Shown: positions 48,188 through 60,189 of the stretch, piece by piece | Numbering within the stretch: position 1 is the stretch's first letter | Layout: each line of letters opens with the position of its first letter | Assembly: GCF_051622035.1 (NCBI RefSeq) | Contig: NC_135365.1 | Location: 2,532,501-2,596,500, forward strand | DNA length: 64,000 nt | Origin: Arctopsyche grandis | Lineage: Eukaryota; Arthropoda; Insecta; Trichoptera; Hydropsychidae | Direction: 5' to 3' | Notes under the pieces: model-generated | What the model was told of the DNA's origin: nothing | What the model saw: only the letters and a program-made list of their open reading frames with translations | Database searches by the model: none | Program-made: the position numbers and the translations under genes

Positions 48188-48555
48188 AGGAGCATGTGTA
48201 TGAGAAGTACCAAGGTAGTGAACGAAATATGAAAGAGTAGATGCACAGTAATTAAATGAGTGCACAAAATATATGGAAGAAAGTGTTGGAATTGCATGTA
48301 AAATAAAATGACATATAAGAGAAAACTAGGAACTATGTACAAATCTTTTATTTTATAAGAATCAAGTTGGGAGAATAATACGGGTAAACTAATTAGTCGC
48401 AGATAAACAGAAAGACCCAAGCTACAGTAGCTGAGTTGTACGAAGAATGGTGCTATTAGCTGAAGCATACATATGTATAATACTGATATAGAGGAGAATA
48501 AGACTCGTCTAAAATAATAGTGGAACTAATATAATGTTTCAAGATGAAAGATCTT

Positions 48556-49046
48556 ATCCCTAAAAATAATTTATAATACACCCATATATACTAACTTGAA
48601 AAAACTACATGCCATATATAATATTCCGTTTATTACAGACATTACTAACAAACTAACCAGTAGATTCTATGACAGAATCACTAATAACCATACACTAACA
48701 CACTTGTGAAGAGTCTCGGTGATTACAACAAAATGTCTATACCCTTCAGGTATAACACACAGATTACCTAAACACAAACTGCTTTAGGTAATCGACTTTA
48801 GAGAGACTTTAATTAATATTATGTATTAGATGTATTATGAGCATTTATAAGAATTGTAAATAAGTTTTTGAGCTATTTTTCCTATTATGCTGTACATTAA
48901 CATTAGAATAATATAATACTATGATTACTAACCAAATTAAATTAAATTGTAAAATAGAAAATTATCAGTAGATCAGTAGCTATTAAAATAGATATAAGAT
49001 GTATTGTGAACATAATTTCATAATAATAAAAAGCATTTAAAAATCA
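48556..49046 (+). mobile_element. Jockey-like LINE 3' end fragment
   Basis: Begins CCCTAAAAATAATTTATAAT and shares almost the whole 490 bp with 13440-13960, including the region encoding KLHAIYNIPF and the terminal AATAATAAAAAGCATTTAAA. Confidence 0.78.
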
Positions 49047-51103
49047 AAATCAAGATGAAAGATCTACAGAATGATCAAATTGTGCAAGAGAGTGTAGAAG
49101 AAAGCAATTAAGACAGAGTATAATTTGATCAAGATATAAACGATGGTAAAAGACTGATGATAGTCTTTTCGAAGTTCAAGAGTCAAAACTCAAACTCATA
49201 TAAACTTAAAATAAAATAATAAAGATTAAATGCGTGGATGAAAGATGACGCAACAACAATCAATAGACAATGCTAGTTAATTTGATGAAGATGATAATTT
49301 TATGAAGTGAGATCTTCATCTTAAGAAGAGGATCGAAAAATAGCACGAACTATATTTTTGGAGTAAATTATCATAAAATATTCAACAAATCACTTGTCAC
49401 GTACGAAAAGTAGCACTTCAGGACCGTAATATGTAATTAAATAATTGTACAAAGTGGATACTGACTGCATCATCATCGTCATCGTGCATTTCAAACAGAA
49501 TTCAAGTGGAATATCGTTCGTCGTAATACGATTTGGCTTTGTGATCAGAAAATATAAACCTTTTTCTTATGCACTGTTATCAGATCAGTCGTAAAGTGAA
49601 AACCAGATTAATCTTAGCAATGCTCATAAAAACTCACTAGCATATTATGAACATGAACCGTATAATAAATATCACAATTATTACTCTTTTTTTAATAAAA
49701 AAAATCTACCCACATAGGAACAACAACAAAGCGCTAAAATATTATATAGTAATTAATTATTCAACGTTTTACCAATTTAAAGTAGCAACCGTTATCAAAA
49801 TTTCAGCCGACGATAGTGGTTAAGATTCACACCTCAGCATCATAACGTGTTATTGCAAGTGGGGTTATCGGGATGTTGTGCTCTCGAATGTTCGATTATA
49901 TCTTTATAATACTTAACTCATTATCTCAAAATGCTAATCTACATAATACACGTGTATAATATATAATGCTAGCACAAATCCCAAAAAGAAATGTGGCATA
50001 TTTTTCAGTTTCGTTGAAATTGCCGAGCTGTTTTGATAGTCAATTTTTTTTCTAGGATTGTGTGCTAAAAATATTTTTTGTAAATATGTACCATCTTATT
50101 TTCCTTATGTTGATCAAATAGTAAATAAGAGAACAAGTTTGAATACGAACTTTATACTGCATTGAACTTTACACAATAAAAATCACCGTTAAATCGATTT
50201 CCTTAGTTACTGAAGCGAATAAATGCTTTTTTTTTTTGATCAGAGGAAAAAAATGTTTTTATTGAGCAAATGTAAGCATTTTTTTGCATAATTTTGAAAC
50301 ATTTGTAAATTTGGTTAAGTATTTTTTTTTTCAAAAAATCTATTATATGTGTGTACATGTGCATATTTTTTTACAAAAAATATAAAAAATTCAATGATGA
50401 TTTCATTTAAAAAAAACTATACAAATATATACATAACAAAAGTATTAATATTTAATACTATGTAATTTTATCCCTCTCTACATAACAACATTCGCAATAT
50501 TTTTTTAGCAAAAAGAATACGTTTTAAAAAATTTACGGAATTACGGAAATTTTATCCCAAATTTAAGTATTTTTCACAACTTTTTATTACAAGGCTTTTA
50601 TATTTTTCACTTCGCTATTGGTTCAGGCAATATTCCTACATTCTTCCGATTGGTTTGAAACTTTGCCATTTTGCGAGATTTGGTCATCGATAGAAATTTA
50701 AACCGCTTCCGATAGTTTGATAGTAAAAAATAATCGTAATAAACACATTTGAGAATGCAAAAATTTTGGAAACGATGGCGTTTAGTGGCCAGTAGCCTTA
50801 TATGTTTGACTTTCCGCCACCCACTCTTTTTGTCAGATTTTAATTGTTTAAACGCCAATAATTTTATCTTTTTCACACTAAATCTTACAAATTGTTTTTA
50901 GTTACACACTACATATATCTTAAAAAATTAAATAAAAAAAGTTAATTGAATAGTTTTTGCCAATAATTCCATCACAACTGTCTCTTTATTGAGGCTATAA
51001 GTGAAGTTATTACCACTAAGATTATACGTATGTATGTCCTAAATGAGAATTATCTTCCACTTTATAAATAAAAAAGCATTATGAGGAATAGGCTATTAAA
51101 AAT
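49047..51103. other. AT-rich spacer, no gene seen
   Basis: Very AT-rich with long A and T runs. It could include the distal FAS promoter or first exon, but nothing specific can be shown. A small reverse ORF (50607-50876) is Lys/Arg-rich without a recognisable domain. Confidence 0.45.
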
Positions 51104-51497
51104 CGGTCTCCCTCACGGACCCGAATGTAAAACGCCCGAAAACGCAAATATCGGAAGGCAAAGATCGAAAATCGAAGATCGTAAGTCGAAAGATAAAAAA
51201 AAGGTTGCATGGTAAACGGTACTACATATGTATATATAATATATATGAGTGGCATGCGGTGAAATTATCTCTCTTTTTGTCATACAGCCTTGTTTAATGT
51301 GCGCGCGCAGAATACGGGAGGAAAAGCCTGTTCCTCTTGTTCCTGTTGTATCCTGCTCGCGCAAATTAAGTGAGTATGTACGACGGGGGGAGAGACCCTT
51401 TTTTTATCTTTCGACTTAAGATCTTTCGATTTTCGATCTTTGCCTTCTGATATTTGCGTTTTCGGGCGTTTCACTTTCGGTCCCGTGAGGTAGACCC
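51104..51497. mobile_element. TIR element with ~100-bp inverted ends (394 bp)
   Basis: The left arm reads CGGTCTCCCTCACGGACCCG, AAACGCCCGAAAACGCAAAT, AAGATCGAAAATCG; the right arm is its reverse complement with few mismatches. The centre carries CTTGT(T/C)-type pyrimidine tracts and GTATCCTGCTCGCGC, the latter similar to the MITE at 1523. Target duplication unclear. Superfamily not assigned. Confidence 0.7.
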
Positions 51498-51784
51498 TAA
51501 AAAAATATATATTGAATAGTTGAGTAGGTTCGATAATCGCTGATTTATTATCTTTAAGAGGAATTGGATTTATTGGGCGGGGGAATTTATATACATATGT
51601 ATGAGGAAAAAATTGGAAAAAAATATAATATGTGAGAGCCATGTAGCATCATAGTGTATGTGTACATATAATAAATAAAAAATACTGTGTAATAGTCAAA
51701 AAAAACAGTAACACCTAAAAAACTAGTGCAAAAAAAATTAAAAAAAGCAAAAATTGAAACGACATTAAGACGCAAAAACAAGAT

Positions 51785-52099
51785 ATGTACATACCGCTGA
51801 CGCGAAAACCTTCGATCCTTGTGACAGCTAAAAGTAGAATTAAACAATTACAATCGAACGTCAACGGGGAAAAAATCTCTTTGTATTTATATGCACACAA
51901 TAAATACACTTCTTGCAATATAAAATATGTTATTTCAACAAAAGTCGTTTCAAAACGTTCAAGGTGCCTTCAGTGCAAATACGACATTTTCCCCCCTGAT
52001 GATGATGATGAGGTCATAAATGTATTTATCTGGCGGAAAGGTAAATACGAGAAAATGATAGCCTACAATCGATTATTAAAATATCAAAGAGTTAACTAA
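51785..52099 (+). CDS. Unrecognised ORF, 104 aa
   Basis: I do not recognise this protein. Visible: a basic N-terminal half, one CxxC pair (RCLQCKYDIF) followed by an acidic run PPDDDDE, a YEK..AYNRLLKY end and a stop. No splice sites around it look convincing. It sits between two transposons, so a transposon-derived fragment is as likely as a gene. Confidence 0.25.
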   Translation: MYIPLTRKPSILVTAKSRIKQLQSNVNGEKISLYLYAHNKYTSCNIKYVISTKVVSKRSRCLQCKYDIFPPDDDDEVINVFIWRKGKYEKMIAYNRLLKYQRVN

Positions 52100-52471
52100 T
52101 CAATTGCAATGAAATATGTACATAAGTACATACTAGATTATTGATGAAATCTAGTTTGATAGTAAACGTAAACGTGTTTGTATTGTAATTTGCATGTTTG
52201 CTCAATGATTACGCACTATGTAGCTGGACGCTTTTATTGAATCAAGATCATCGAGGAATACATAACAATAATCTCGAAGCGTCTTGGATTTTGATCTTTA
52301 TGGAGTGTGCAAAACTTGCATGGCTTCCATCGCTTCAACGAATTGCGTTTTATTTGTATTTATATTATATATCGATAAAGTTCATAGAACGTTAACGCCT
52401 TTCTAAATAGACGGGCATGCTCGTGTGTGTGGACGTTTATGATTATATCGTGACGTCACGGGGTACAGTAA

Positions 52472-52880
52472 GGGCGAAAACACACTGAGAAGCACGCGGC
52501 ACGTGTTTTTTTTAGATACTTTTAGCATGCAAAAAAACCTAGCCTAGCCATCCCTGAGGCATGCAGTCCCAAAAATGGGTCCACCTTGCGGCACCAACTC
52601 TGAGTTGATGAAGACTCGAAAAATGATAAAATGACAGAGTGTGTACAAGTTCTAAGATTAGGAGTGTGGGTAGACGTGTGTACGAATAAATCTCACGCAT
52701 AAACGCGTACTTGTCCCGTATTACCTTCCAGCCTGGGATGTTTTCCTAGTACGAGTTCATTTTTCGAGTCTTATCAAGTTTATGCCGTAAGGGCCACCGC
52801 CCAAAGATCACCCCCTGGAGTGTTTTCGGAGATATTTTGTCCTTGTATTGATATAAGCTTGTATTGATATAATCTATCGT
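52472..52880. mobile_element. Harbinger-like MITE, family H, with nested MITE
   Basis: Starts GGGCGAAAACACAC after TAA and carries TTTTTTTTAGATACTTTTAG. It is interrupted at CCCAAAAAT by another MITE (52577-52799), then resumes ATCACCCCCTGGAGTG. The right end is missing. Confidence 0.75.
52577..52799. mobile_element. Nested MITE with 9-bp target duplication (223 bp)
   Basis: The left end GGGTCCACCTTGCGGCA and, reversed, right end CGGTGGCCCTTACGGCA are inverted, continuing to GACTCGAAAAATGA on each side. Flanked by CCCAAAAAT (52568-52576) and CCCAAAGAT (52800-52808), an 8/9 duplication of a motif that is single in intact family-H copies. A 9-bp duplication points to a Mutator-like element (inference). 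Confidence 0.78.
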
Positions 52881-53368
52881 TTTATTTTTTTTGATTAGTT
52901 ATTCTTTATAGGAGCTAGGAGCCGCCAAACATCCATAAAATCGACTCTTTTTTACACCCACGAAAAGGGTCCAGCGTGCTTATTTAACGGTCGATTTAAA
53001 AAAAAAATACGCGCATAGTTGCATAGAAATTATCTTTCTCATACCGATGTTGAATTTTTTTTAAAAATTGGTCCAGTTTCTGAGGAGAAAACTGGAGAAT
53101 ACGAAACCTCGATTTTGTCGATTTAAAATACGTATTATCTGGTCGAAGCGAAACTGTCGCATTCACTCAATATATATGTTGATATATATTGTCGCATTCA
53201 CTCAATATATGTACATATATATCGAAGAAAGGAACGGCAACAAAATTGAGGTTTCGGGTATACAGCCCTCTTAATGTCCACTTTTATACTGATGTCTTTC
53301 CAAAGAAGCGGGCATGCTCGTATGTGCTAATGTTTATGACTAAATCGTGACGTCACGGGATACTGAAA

Positions 53369-54529
53369 TCGGTAATTGGTACTTCCCGGTGTCACAATTT
53401 GACCGCAAGTACAAATAGAGATTGTCGATGAATTATTATGTCAAAGAATGTTGTCAAAAAACTATATCGAAAATGACGTTGAACTTTCACGCGTGCGTGT
53501 TCATACTTCAATATCCATTCTATTCCGGTCAATTTTTATCGAGCTTCTTCACCTTTGACATTATTTCGATCGATTTACGAGTCTTTCATCGCCACACCCT
53601 TACTCCCTGAGCATACTTAATTATTTACTGTCTATAAAGTAGGGGGTGGAAAGATAAAGGGTTTGCTAGCGGGCTGATTGAGTTTTAAAATAGCTTTCGT
53701 CAATGTAACTTTGAAATATTGAGGAATGACTTAAACACCCAACCATTGCAGAAAACAATGAAAATCAAAATTAGCGTCGAAAATTTTCTGCCTAAAAGAC
53801 AGATGGATGTGTTTTTAAACCTTAATTTTTATTTAGACAAATAAACATGTATATTTTTACTTATAAAAAAAAAGATTATGCTCTCGTTACAATGTTTAAC
53901 GGCGTACAATGACCCAATAAAATCTAATAGATAGTAGACAGACTAATCAAATCCAATGTAGACGACTATGATCACAAAAAAATCCTTTTATGTGACAGTA
54001 TATGTTTCTTCATAGTAAATCAGTTTCAGTTTAAGTATGCTTTTATTATATTTGAGATGAATTGATATAGTTTATGGTATCTCCATAAGTATATGCAAGT
54101 ACTTTGTTGTTTGTGTATGTAGGTATAGGCCATATTTCAATTGTATCGTGTTTATGAACATCACTACATTGTTTTAATGCAATAAATTTACCTGTACCAT
54201 TTTCCATGCTAGATTTAGTAAAAATAAGAATGCTTTTTAAAATATATATAAAAAAATCTTGTATGGTTATTTTATATAGAATTATAATAAATCGAATTAT
54301 AAAAGATGTCAAAAAACAAATCAAAATTATACTTCAACCGGATAAAATTCAAATTCGTCACAGACAAGGAACTAACTGTTGACACAAATCAAGTTCAAAA
54401 ACACCGAAGTTATTGACCATGACATTTGGCAACAGAATAATGTTGATTAATTTCGCATAGATTTACAAAGTATCATAAATGGAATTTCTCAATTTTAAGT
54501 AAATTCAAGATCCATATAAAATCCAGTAA
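53369..54529. other. Spacer, no gene seen
   Basis: AT-rich; no transposon ends or exons recognised. Confidence 0.45.
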
Positions 54530-54948
54530 TAGCCAAATTACACGGAGCTGGCTGTGTAAAAAATGTATAAAATTGAACTTTATAGAAAATGTTGTGGTCT
54601 ATGCATAGATAGTGGTAAGTGGTACGTGTTTGTTTTAGATACTTTTAAACATGCGAAAAAACGCAGCACCTCCAGCCCATATACATATGTACATGGTACA
54701 CAGTCCCAAAAATCACCCCTGGAGTGTTTTCTGTGATATTTTATCCTTGCTTGACAGTGATCGATAACGGTGAATCCCATGTTTGAAGAAATATAGGAGA
54801 AACTTGTCATATACGTGCGACCTCCCAAACATATGCATTCTGCACGTGCAACTACACCCGAATTCGGTTTGGGGAACACTCACTGTTTACGGTCACAGCG
54901 GGAAGCCAAGGACGTGCTATCCCATACCACTCAGTGTTTTTTCGCCCT
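54530..54948. mobile_element. Harbinger-like MITE, family H (419 bp)
   Basis: The left end TAGCCAAATTACACGG is degraded and the right end ACTCAGTGTTTTTTCGCCC is intact; TAA on both sides (54527-54529, 54949-54951). Shares the long internal GCACGTGCAACTACACCCG segment with the copy at 30622-30966. Confidence 0.78.
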
Positions 54949-55084
54949 AATTATGTTATGTTAATTTAATTCTATATCTATGGGTCTATGTTTAAAATAA
55001 GATTAGTATAAGATAGTATACCAAAAATGACGGTTGTAAAACAACTTGAAAATTTGCTTAGTGAACAAACGAATGTCCGTATTT

Positions 55085-55440
55085 CTTTATATTATACTAG
55101 TGGTTTGCCCAGCTTCGCTCGGTATTTGTAATATAAACCGCTTAAACATGGCTAATCTAATAGTAAACATTAATTAATTTTTTTATTAAATTTATTTGAA
55201 TCGAAAAATCTAACGACAGCCAATCAGAAACGAATGTTTTTTTTACATACAAACATATATAAGGGAATCGGAACTGAAATTGGAACTGAAACAGGATTCC
55301 AGATCCGGAACTGAAACAGGAATCGAAATCCATATCGATATCGTCGTCATACAAAATTTGATTTTTTCGATAACGTCACGGATTCTACGAACCAAATTTA
55401 CATACATACATACATACAAATTCTCTTTCGAAATTATATA
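55085..55440 (+). repeat. Dispersed repeat ending in (TACA)n
   Basis: Begins ACTAGTGGTTTGCCCAGCTT and CGCTCGG, ends in ACATACATACATACAAATTC and TCTTTCGAAATTATATATTA. A related start (GACTAGTTTTGTGCCCGATG) is at 59042. Looks like a short non-autonomous element; class not assigned. Confidence 0.5.
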
Positions 55441-55760
55441 TTAGATTATAAACGTTCTGTTTTTTTATTGTGGTTAAATTGTATGTTTTAATATTTTACA
55501 AAAAGAAACTATTCAAGATAAGTCTATTATACAAAATTACGTCCACTTAAAAAAATTAACTATGCAATAAAGCAGTATTGCCATTTAAAATATAATAAAA
55601 ATGTCAATTTCAATCGGATATGCAATTGCTCCAAGTGCGAGGACAAGATCAAGTTCATCATTTAATAGTGCAAATAATTGCATTTGCGCTTTTTTTTGTT
55701 CGGTAATTAACACCGGCACTCAACGGTTACATCAATTATATTGCGCACATGATCGATAAA

Positions 55761-55928
55761 GGTCTATTCATACCTGTCCAGCACGAACCCGCAACTATAC
55801 CTTTTGTACATTCTATATGAACGCATATGGCGTATGAATGTGTCCATATATAATGTACCAAAGAATACTGTTCGTACTTGCAGGCTTGGTGCAGTTGCCG
55901 GTTCGTGCTGGACAGATATAAATATACC
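55761..55928. mobile_element. TIR element, family E (168 bp)
   Basis: The left end GGTCTATTCATACCTGTCCA continues GCACGAACCCGCAACT; the reversed right end GGTATATTTATATCTGTCCA continues GCACGAACCGGCAACT. About 40-bp inverted repeats, no coding capacity. Same family as 30236-30616. Confidence 0.7.
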
Positions 55929-56551
55929 TTAATACAGGCATTCAGCGGCGTTCAAACGGTGGCTCGCCAACACACGCGTTTATTATACTTTTGGCGAACG
56001 ATCATGATCATCCCACATACATACATACGTATACACATGTATACATTACGAGTGGACATGACACACGTGCATGTCTATTATATTTGAATATGAACATGCC
56101 ATTTTCAGGGCTATCGCTCGCGAATGTGCACGGTGCGTTCGTTTTTATTTCGTACAAAATTCAAATTAATCAATTCGACCAATCAGAGGCCGGATTGCGA
56201 GATGCAGCGAATCAGCTTCGTTCTGCACATTGTTTTGGTCGTAACACGTGCAAAGTTAATGACGACGCAAAAAAAAAATCTCGAGTTCGAATTTTCGCAT
56301 GATCACAAAACTTCATCTATTATTACTACGTACATAAATAAAGTAAATATACACAAACGTGCATTGAGTTTTGTCTTGTAATATCAAAGTGTAGAGTTAT
56401 TGATTAGTTGATTTTAAAGTTAATAAAAAAACAAAAACTGGGCTACGAGTGGAATTTCGCCTGTAGTATATTATATTAAAAAACGTAATGGAGGTATGTA
56501 AAAACTGGTTTGATTGGGGTGCTGCAGTACCGTAGTCCCTACGAACGATCA
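55929..56551. repeat. Spacer with dispersed 3' module
   Basis: 56277-56345 repeats the module that follows the ACTTCCGG array at 16090-16160 (CTCGAGTTCGAATTTTCGCA, ACAAAACTTCATCTATTATT). Otherwise no gene. Confidence 0.55.
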
Positions 56552-57288
56552 ATAGGGTTGCCATACGTCCCGTATATACGGGACTTTCACCGTATTTCAC
56601 TACTTAGTCCCGTTTAATCCCTAAACTCTGTGCAAGTCAGCCGGCTGTGGAATATATTGAGAAATGGTCACAATCATTTAAAAAATTCAATGCGTTCGAC
56701 TGAATAACTCAAACCAAGTTCCCGAATGGGAAGAAATATAACGTATCATTGCAAATAAGAAACGGTAAACGGATTACTTAATACGGAATATTTGGCACTC
56801 GAGTTCTCCTTAGTACAATATTTCGCGTGATTAGCTTTCGATTGATGGAGTTTTTGGGCGGCAGATGTTCCATGATCGAGATTTTAGTGACGTGCGCGAG
56901 AACGCTTTTTGCGCAATAACATAATACCAACCAAAACTGCGAAGCAACTATGAAATCGAGTATGGCTGAAGTTTTTTGAAGATAACAAGTATATTGATCA
57001 AGAATCATGTATAATAAAGCTATGCGAATACGTATTATTCCCTAACAAATGGTCAGACGAAAGAAACATGTTGTCATGGAGACAATCGAAGCAATTTTGA
57101 TTTGTCATTTTAATTTTAAAATGACATAATTAAGAAAGTAAAATCAACTTTTAAATATAACTGGGCTAAAAAGGATTAGCTTTTTTAATCAGAGTAAAAT
57201 AAATCGTTACCTAACCACTATTTTCATTTTTTATTTATTTAGCACTTAAACGTCCTGTATCAATGCTTCATGGCAATATGGCAACCCT
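56552..57288. mobile_element. hAT-type element with perfect 8-bp target duplication (737 bp)
   Basis: Left ATAGGGTTGCCATA and right TATGGCAACCCT are inverted termini. AACGATCA flanks both sides exactly (56544-56551, 57289-57296). The interior has CGTATATACGGGACTTTCAC and AT-rich sequence but no transposase. The perfect duplication suggests a fairly recent insertion. Confidence 0.85.
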
Positions 57289-57515
57289 AACGATCACCCT
57301 GTCAGAGACATTTATACCGTTTTTTTTAAACTAAGGGTCACTTAGATTGAAATACATTAAATCCAATTAGATAATAGCCTCACCGAGGGCATAAAGTATA
57401 CTTAATAATGCCACAAGGTTCGTTTTTTTTTTTTAATTTTAAATCCAGGTGGCCAACAACCTTAATACAAGTAACGATCGTAGTGTTTCCCCCTATCAAT
57501 AGCTAGATTTTGTAC
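57289..57515. other. Short spacer
   Basis: No feature beyond a T-run at 57421-57436. Confidence 0.4.
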
Positions 57516-57589
57516 ATAACAATACCATGGCCAATATTTGTAACACTTCCCCTGGTGAATCTATGGTACTCGTGAAGCATAGGTTCTAA

Positions 57590-57838
57590 GGGCGAAATCA
57601 CACGTAAAGGAACGCGGCACATGGTTTTTTAGATACTTTTAAACATGCGAAAAAAATGTGGCATGCCTTGCACATATTTAAGGCACGCCTAACAAACACA
57701 CCGTCCAAAAATCAACCCCTGAAGTGATTTCGGCAAAATTTTATCCTTGCTTTGACAGTGATCGATAACGGTGTATCCCATATTTGAAGAAATGTAGGAA
57801 GTACACGACGTGTCGTTATTCTCTGTGTGATTTCGCCC
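57590..57838. mobile_element. Harbinger-like MITE, family H (249 bp), best-preserved copy
   Basis: Starts GGGCGAAATCACAC, ends GTGTGATTTCGCCC: a perfect 14-bp inverted repeat. TAA on both sides (57587-57589, 57839-57841). Confidence 0.9.
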
Positions 57839-57929
57839 TAATACATAACAATACCATGGCCAATATCTGTAACACTTCCCCTAGTGCAACATTGGTGAAT
57901 CTATGGTACTCGTGTACCATAGGTTCTAG

Positions 57930-58207
57930 GGGCGAAATCACACAGGCAGGAACGCGGCACATGGTTTTTTAGATACTTTTAAACATGCGAAAAAAATGTG
58001 GCATGCCTTGCACATATTCAAAGCACGCCTAACCCCCCGTCCCAAAATCACCCCCTGGAGTGATTTCGGTAAAATTTTGTCCTTGTATTTGTCTTTGCTT
58101 GACAGTGATCGATAACGGTGTATCCCATATTTGAAGAAATGTAGAAGAACCCCCACAGCGGGGAGCCAAGCACATGACATGCCATTCTTCCCTGTGTGAT
58201 TTCGCCA
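57930..58207. mobile_element. Harbinger-like MITE, family H (duplicate copy)
   Basis: Starts GGGCGAAATCACACAGG, ends CCTGTGTGATTTCGCCA. Part of the tandem duplication described at 57516-58207. Confidence 0.85.
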
Positions 58208-58682
58208 TAATACGAATTTACATATGTATAGAAGGGAAAGGAACGAAATTTCAATATTGATCCTTGGATTTTAGATTCAAATTTGAAACCGCTGTCCTGA
58301 TACAATGCTTTGATTATTTAATGAACCAATTTGAATTCAGGTTCTAAAGCTATGATATGGTTTTTCAACCAGTGGTATACATATGTATCATAGCTGGAAC
58401 GAGGGTGAGCAAAACGAACGTAGACAGGGGGCCTCACCCCAGTTTTTACACGGCAAATTGTAAATTTGCAACGTTCGAAACGCGTTTTATTTTTATTCTC
58501 AACAGTACAATATTTTTAGCTTATTGTAATTGATTTGAAACTATCGACTTTAACTCTAGGAAACAAAATTGCATCGATAAAATCGTAGTTTGTGTAAATA
58601 TTGGTGAGACGCGACATGACACGACTGACTTGAATCGACCTAAGCTATGTATGCATATATGTATAAGTCCAAAGTGACGTTG

Positions 58683-58744
58683 CAGAGACGATGTATCAAG
58701 ACCTTGATACATCTTGATACATAGGTCTTGATACATCGTCTCTG
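58683..58744. repeat. Perfect 21-bp inverted repeat
   Basis: The arm at 58683-58703 (CAGAGACGATGTATCAAGAC + C) is exactly the reverse complement of 58724-58744. The 20-bp loop holds two further TTGATACAT copies. No TIR flanks. Confidence 0.92.
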
Positions 58745-60185
58745 ACTGTCAATTTGGTGATCTTTAGATTGTCAATTTGGTGATATTTTGTCGATATCAC
58801 TGAAGTATTGATTCCAAGATGCCACTTTATAAAACGACACAAACTGAAATTTATTGGAAATAATCAAACTTTACTAGTTCGAAGGATCAATATTGTGTCA
58901 ATGGAGTCTTAGATTATGTGCATAGGGTGTGACGCGACACAACACGGCAAACTTCAATAGAATAAAGTGACGTTACCAAAGGTCTAAAGTGACGTTTTAA
59001 AAAGAGGTAACTACGACCAAAATGACGTTATATATGTAGATGACTAGTTTTGTGCCCGATGAAATATCATCGCATGGGTTATGGCATATTAAGTTATTAA
59101 ATAAAAAAATATTAAAAGAAATGTGTTGGTTCAATCCACACGCGGTCAAATTTTTTTCAAATGCCTTTGAAATATATTTAATTGTTTAGTATGAAAAAAA
59201 AGGTAAAAACTACTGGTGTTTTGTAAACAATACAAAACACCAATAGAAAAATTAATTAATTAAATAAATGTTCAATGGATGGCAGTAAATTATCTGCCAA
59301 GAGGAAACATTGGTAGCAAATAGTATATATAGAATTTTTTATTTTGTTATTGTATTCATGTATATGTTTTGGCAGTGGTTTAGTTGTGACGTACATGTTT
59401 ATCGAATCGAAACGACTATTATAGTACGGCAAACGTTATCTCAGACAGACAGACACAACAGCCATATTATACATAAATATGATAATTATGTGATATTTCA
59501 TCGTTTACGAATCAATGATAGTTCATCGTTTACGTGTCATAAACGTTGGCTTTGAAGTATCGATTGTAAAATGTAATTAAAACGACAATAAATAGCAAAT
59601 ACTAATTAGTTGGATATAATAAAGTTTCACTGGGTCGAAGGAACCATGACACGATTTAGTAGCGATTGTTTTTCAGAATCACAACATGTAAAACTCGAAA
59701 CGTGTTAATGAAATATAAGGTTTCATTATCGATTTTAAGGAATCAATCAGCGGCAACTGCCCGACGTTCTCAACACTGAAGGGCACCCTTGTCGCGTCGC
59801 GTCGTATCTTGTCAGCGTGCACGTAGATTTTCAAACGAAGGCTTCAACTTAATGAAATACCACCACGTGCTTTCGCAAAACCCTTAAGACATAATATAAA
59901 CCCCAACAGACATTGGGTAGTTAAAAATAGACGAGATCAATAATATTCGTAGCACAGTTTTTTTTTACATCATGATAAAATTTCATAATTAAAAATCTAC
60001 ACTGAACACTGAAATGTCGAAACATCCCGCCGAGTAGTAAAATAACGTGGAATAAACACACCGGTCGAAACTTTATCCATAATGCGTCACTGTCCCGAAT
60101 CGTGGAAATTTCAAAGGGTTTCACATCGTAGGGTAGATACGGATAAAAGTATACGGAATAATCGAATTAGTGAGTGTCGTTTTTT
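58745..60185. other. Spacer, no gene seen
   Basis: AT-rich with scattered TGACGTT repeats (58970-59030) and the repeat start at 59042. No exon recognised. Confidence 0.45.
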
Positions 60186-60189
60186 TTTT

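Larger units (their letters stand above)
52398..53368. repeat. Pair of ~70-bp direct repeats each holding a palindromic CRE
   Basis: GCGGGCATGCTCG.., TTTATGA.TA.ATC and GTGACGTCACGGG.TAC occur at 52398-52470 and 53298-53368. The CRE/ATF-type palindrome GTGACGTCAC is at 52450-52459 and 53347-53356. Probably a dispersed repeat. Confidence 0.6.
57516..58207. repeat. Tandem duplication of a MITE together with its flank (~340 bp)
   Basis: The stretch ACAATACCATGGCCAATAT.. through CATAGGTTCTA, followed by a Harbinger-like MITE, occurs at 57516-57838 and again at 57843-58207. Both the single-copy flank and the MITE repeat, so this is a segmental duplication rather than two insertions. Confidence 0.82.
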
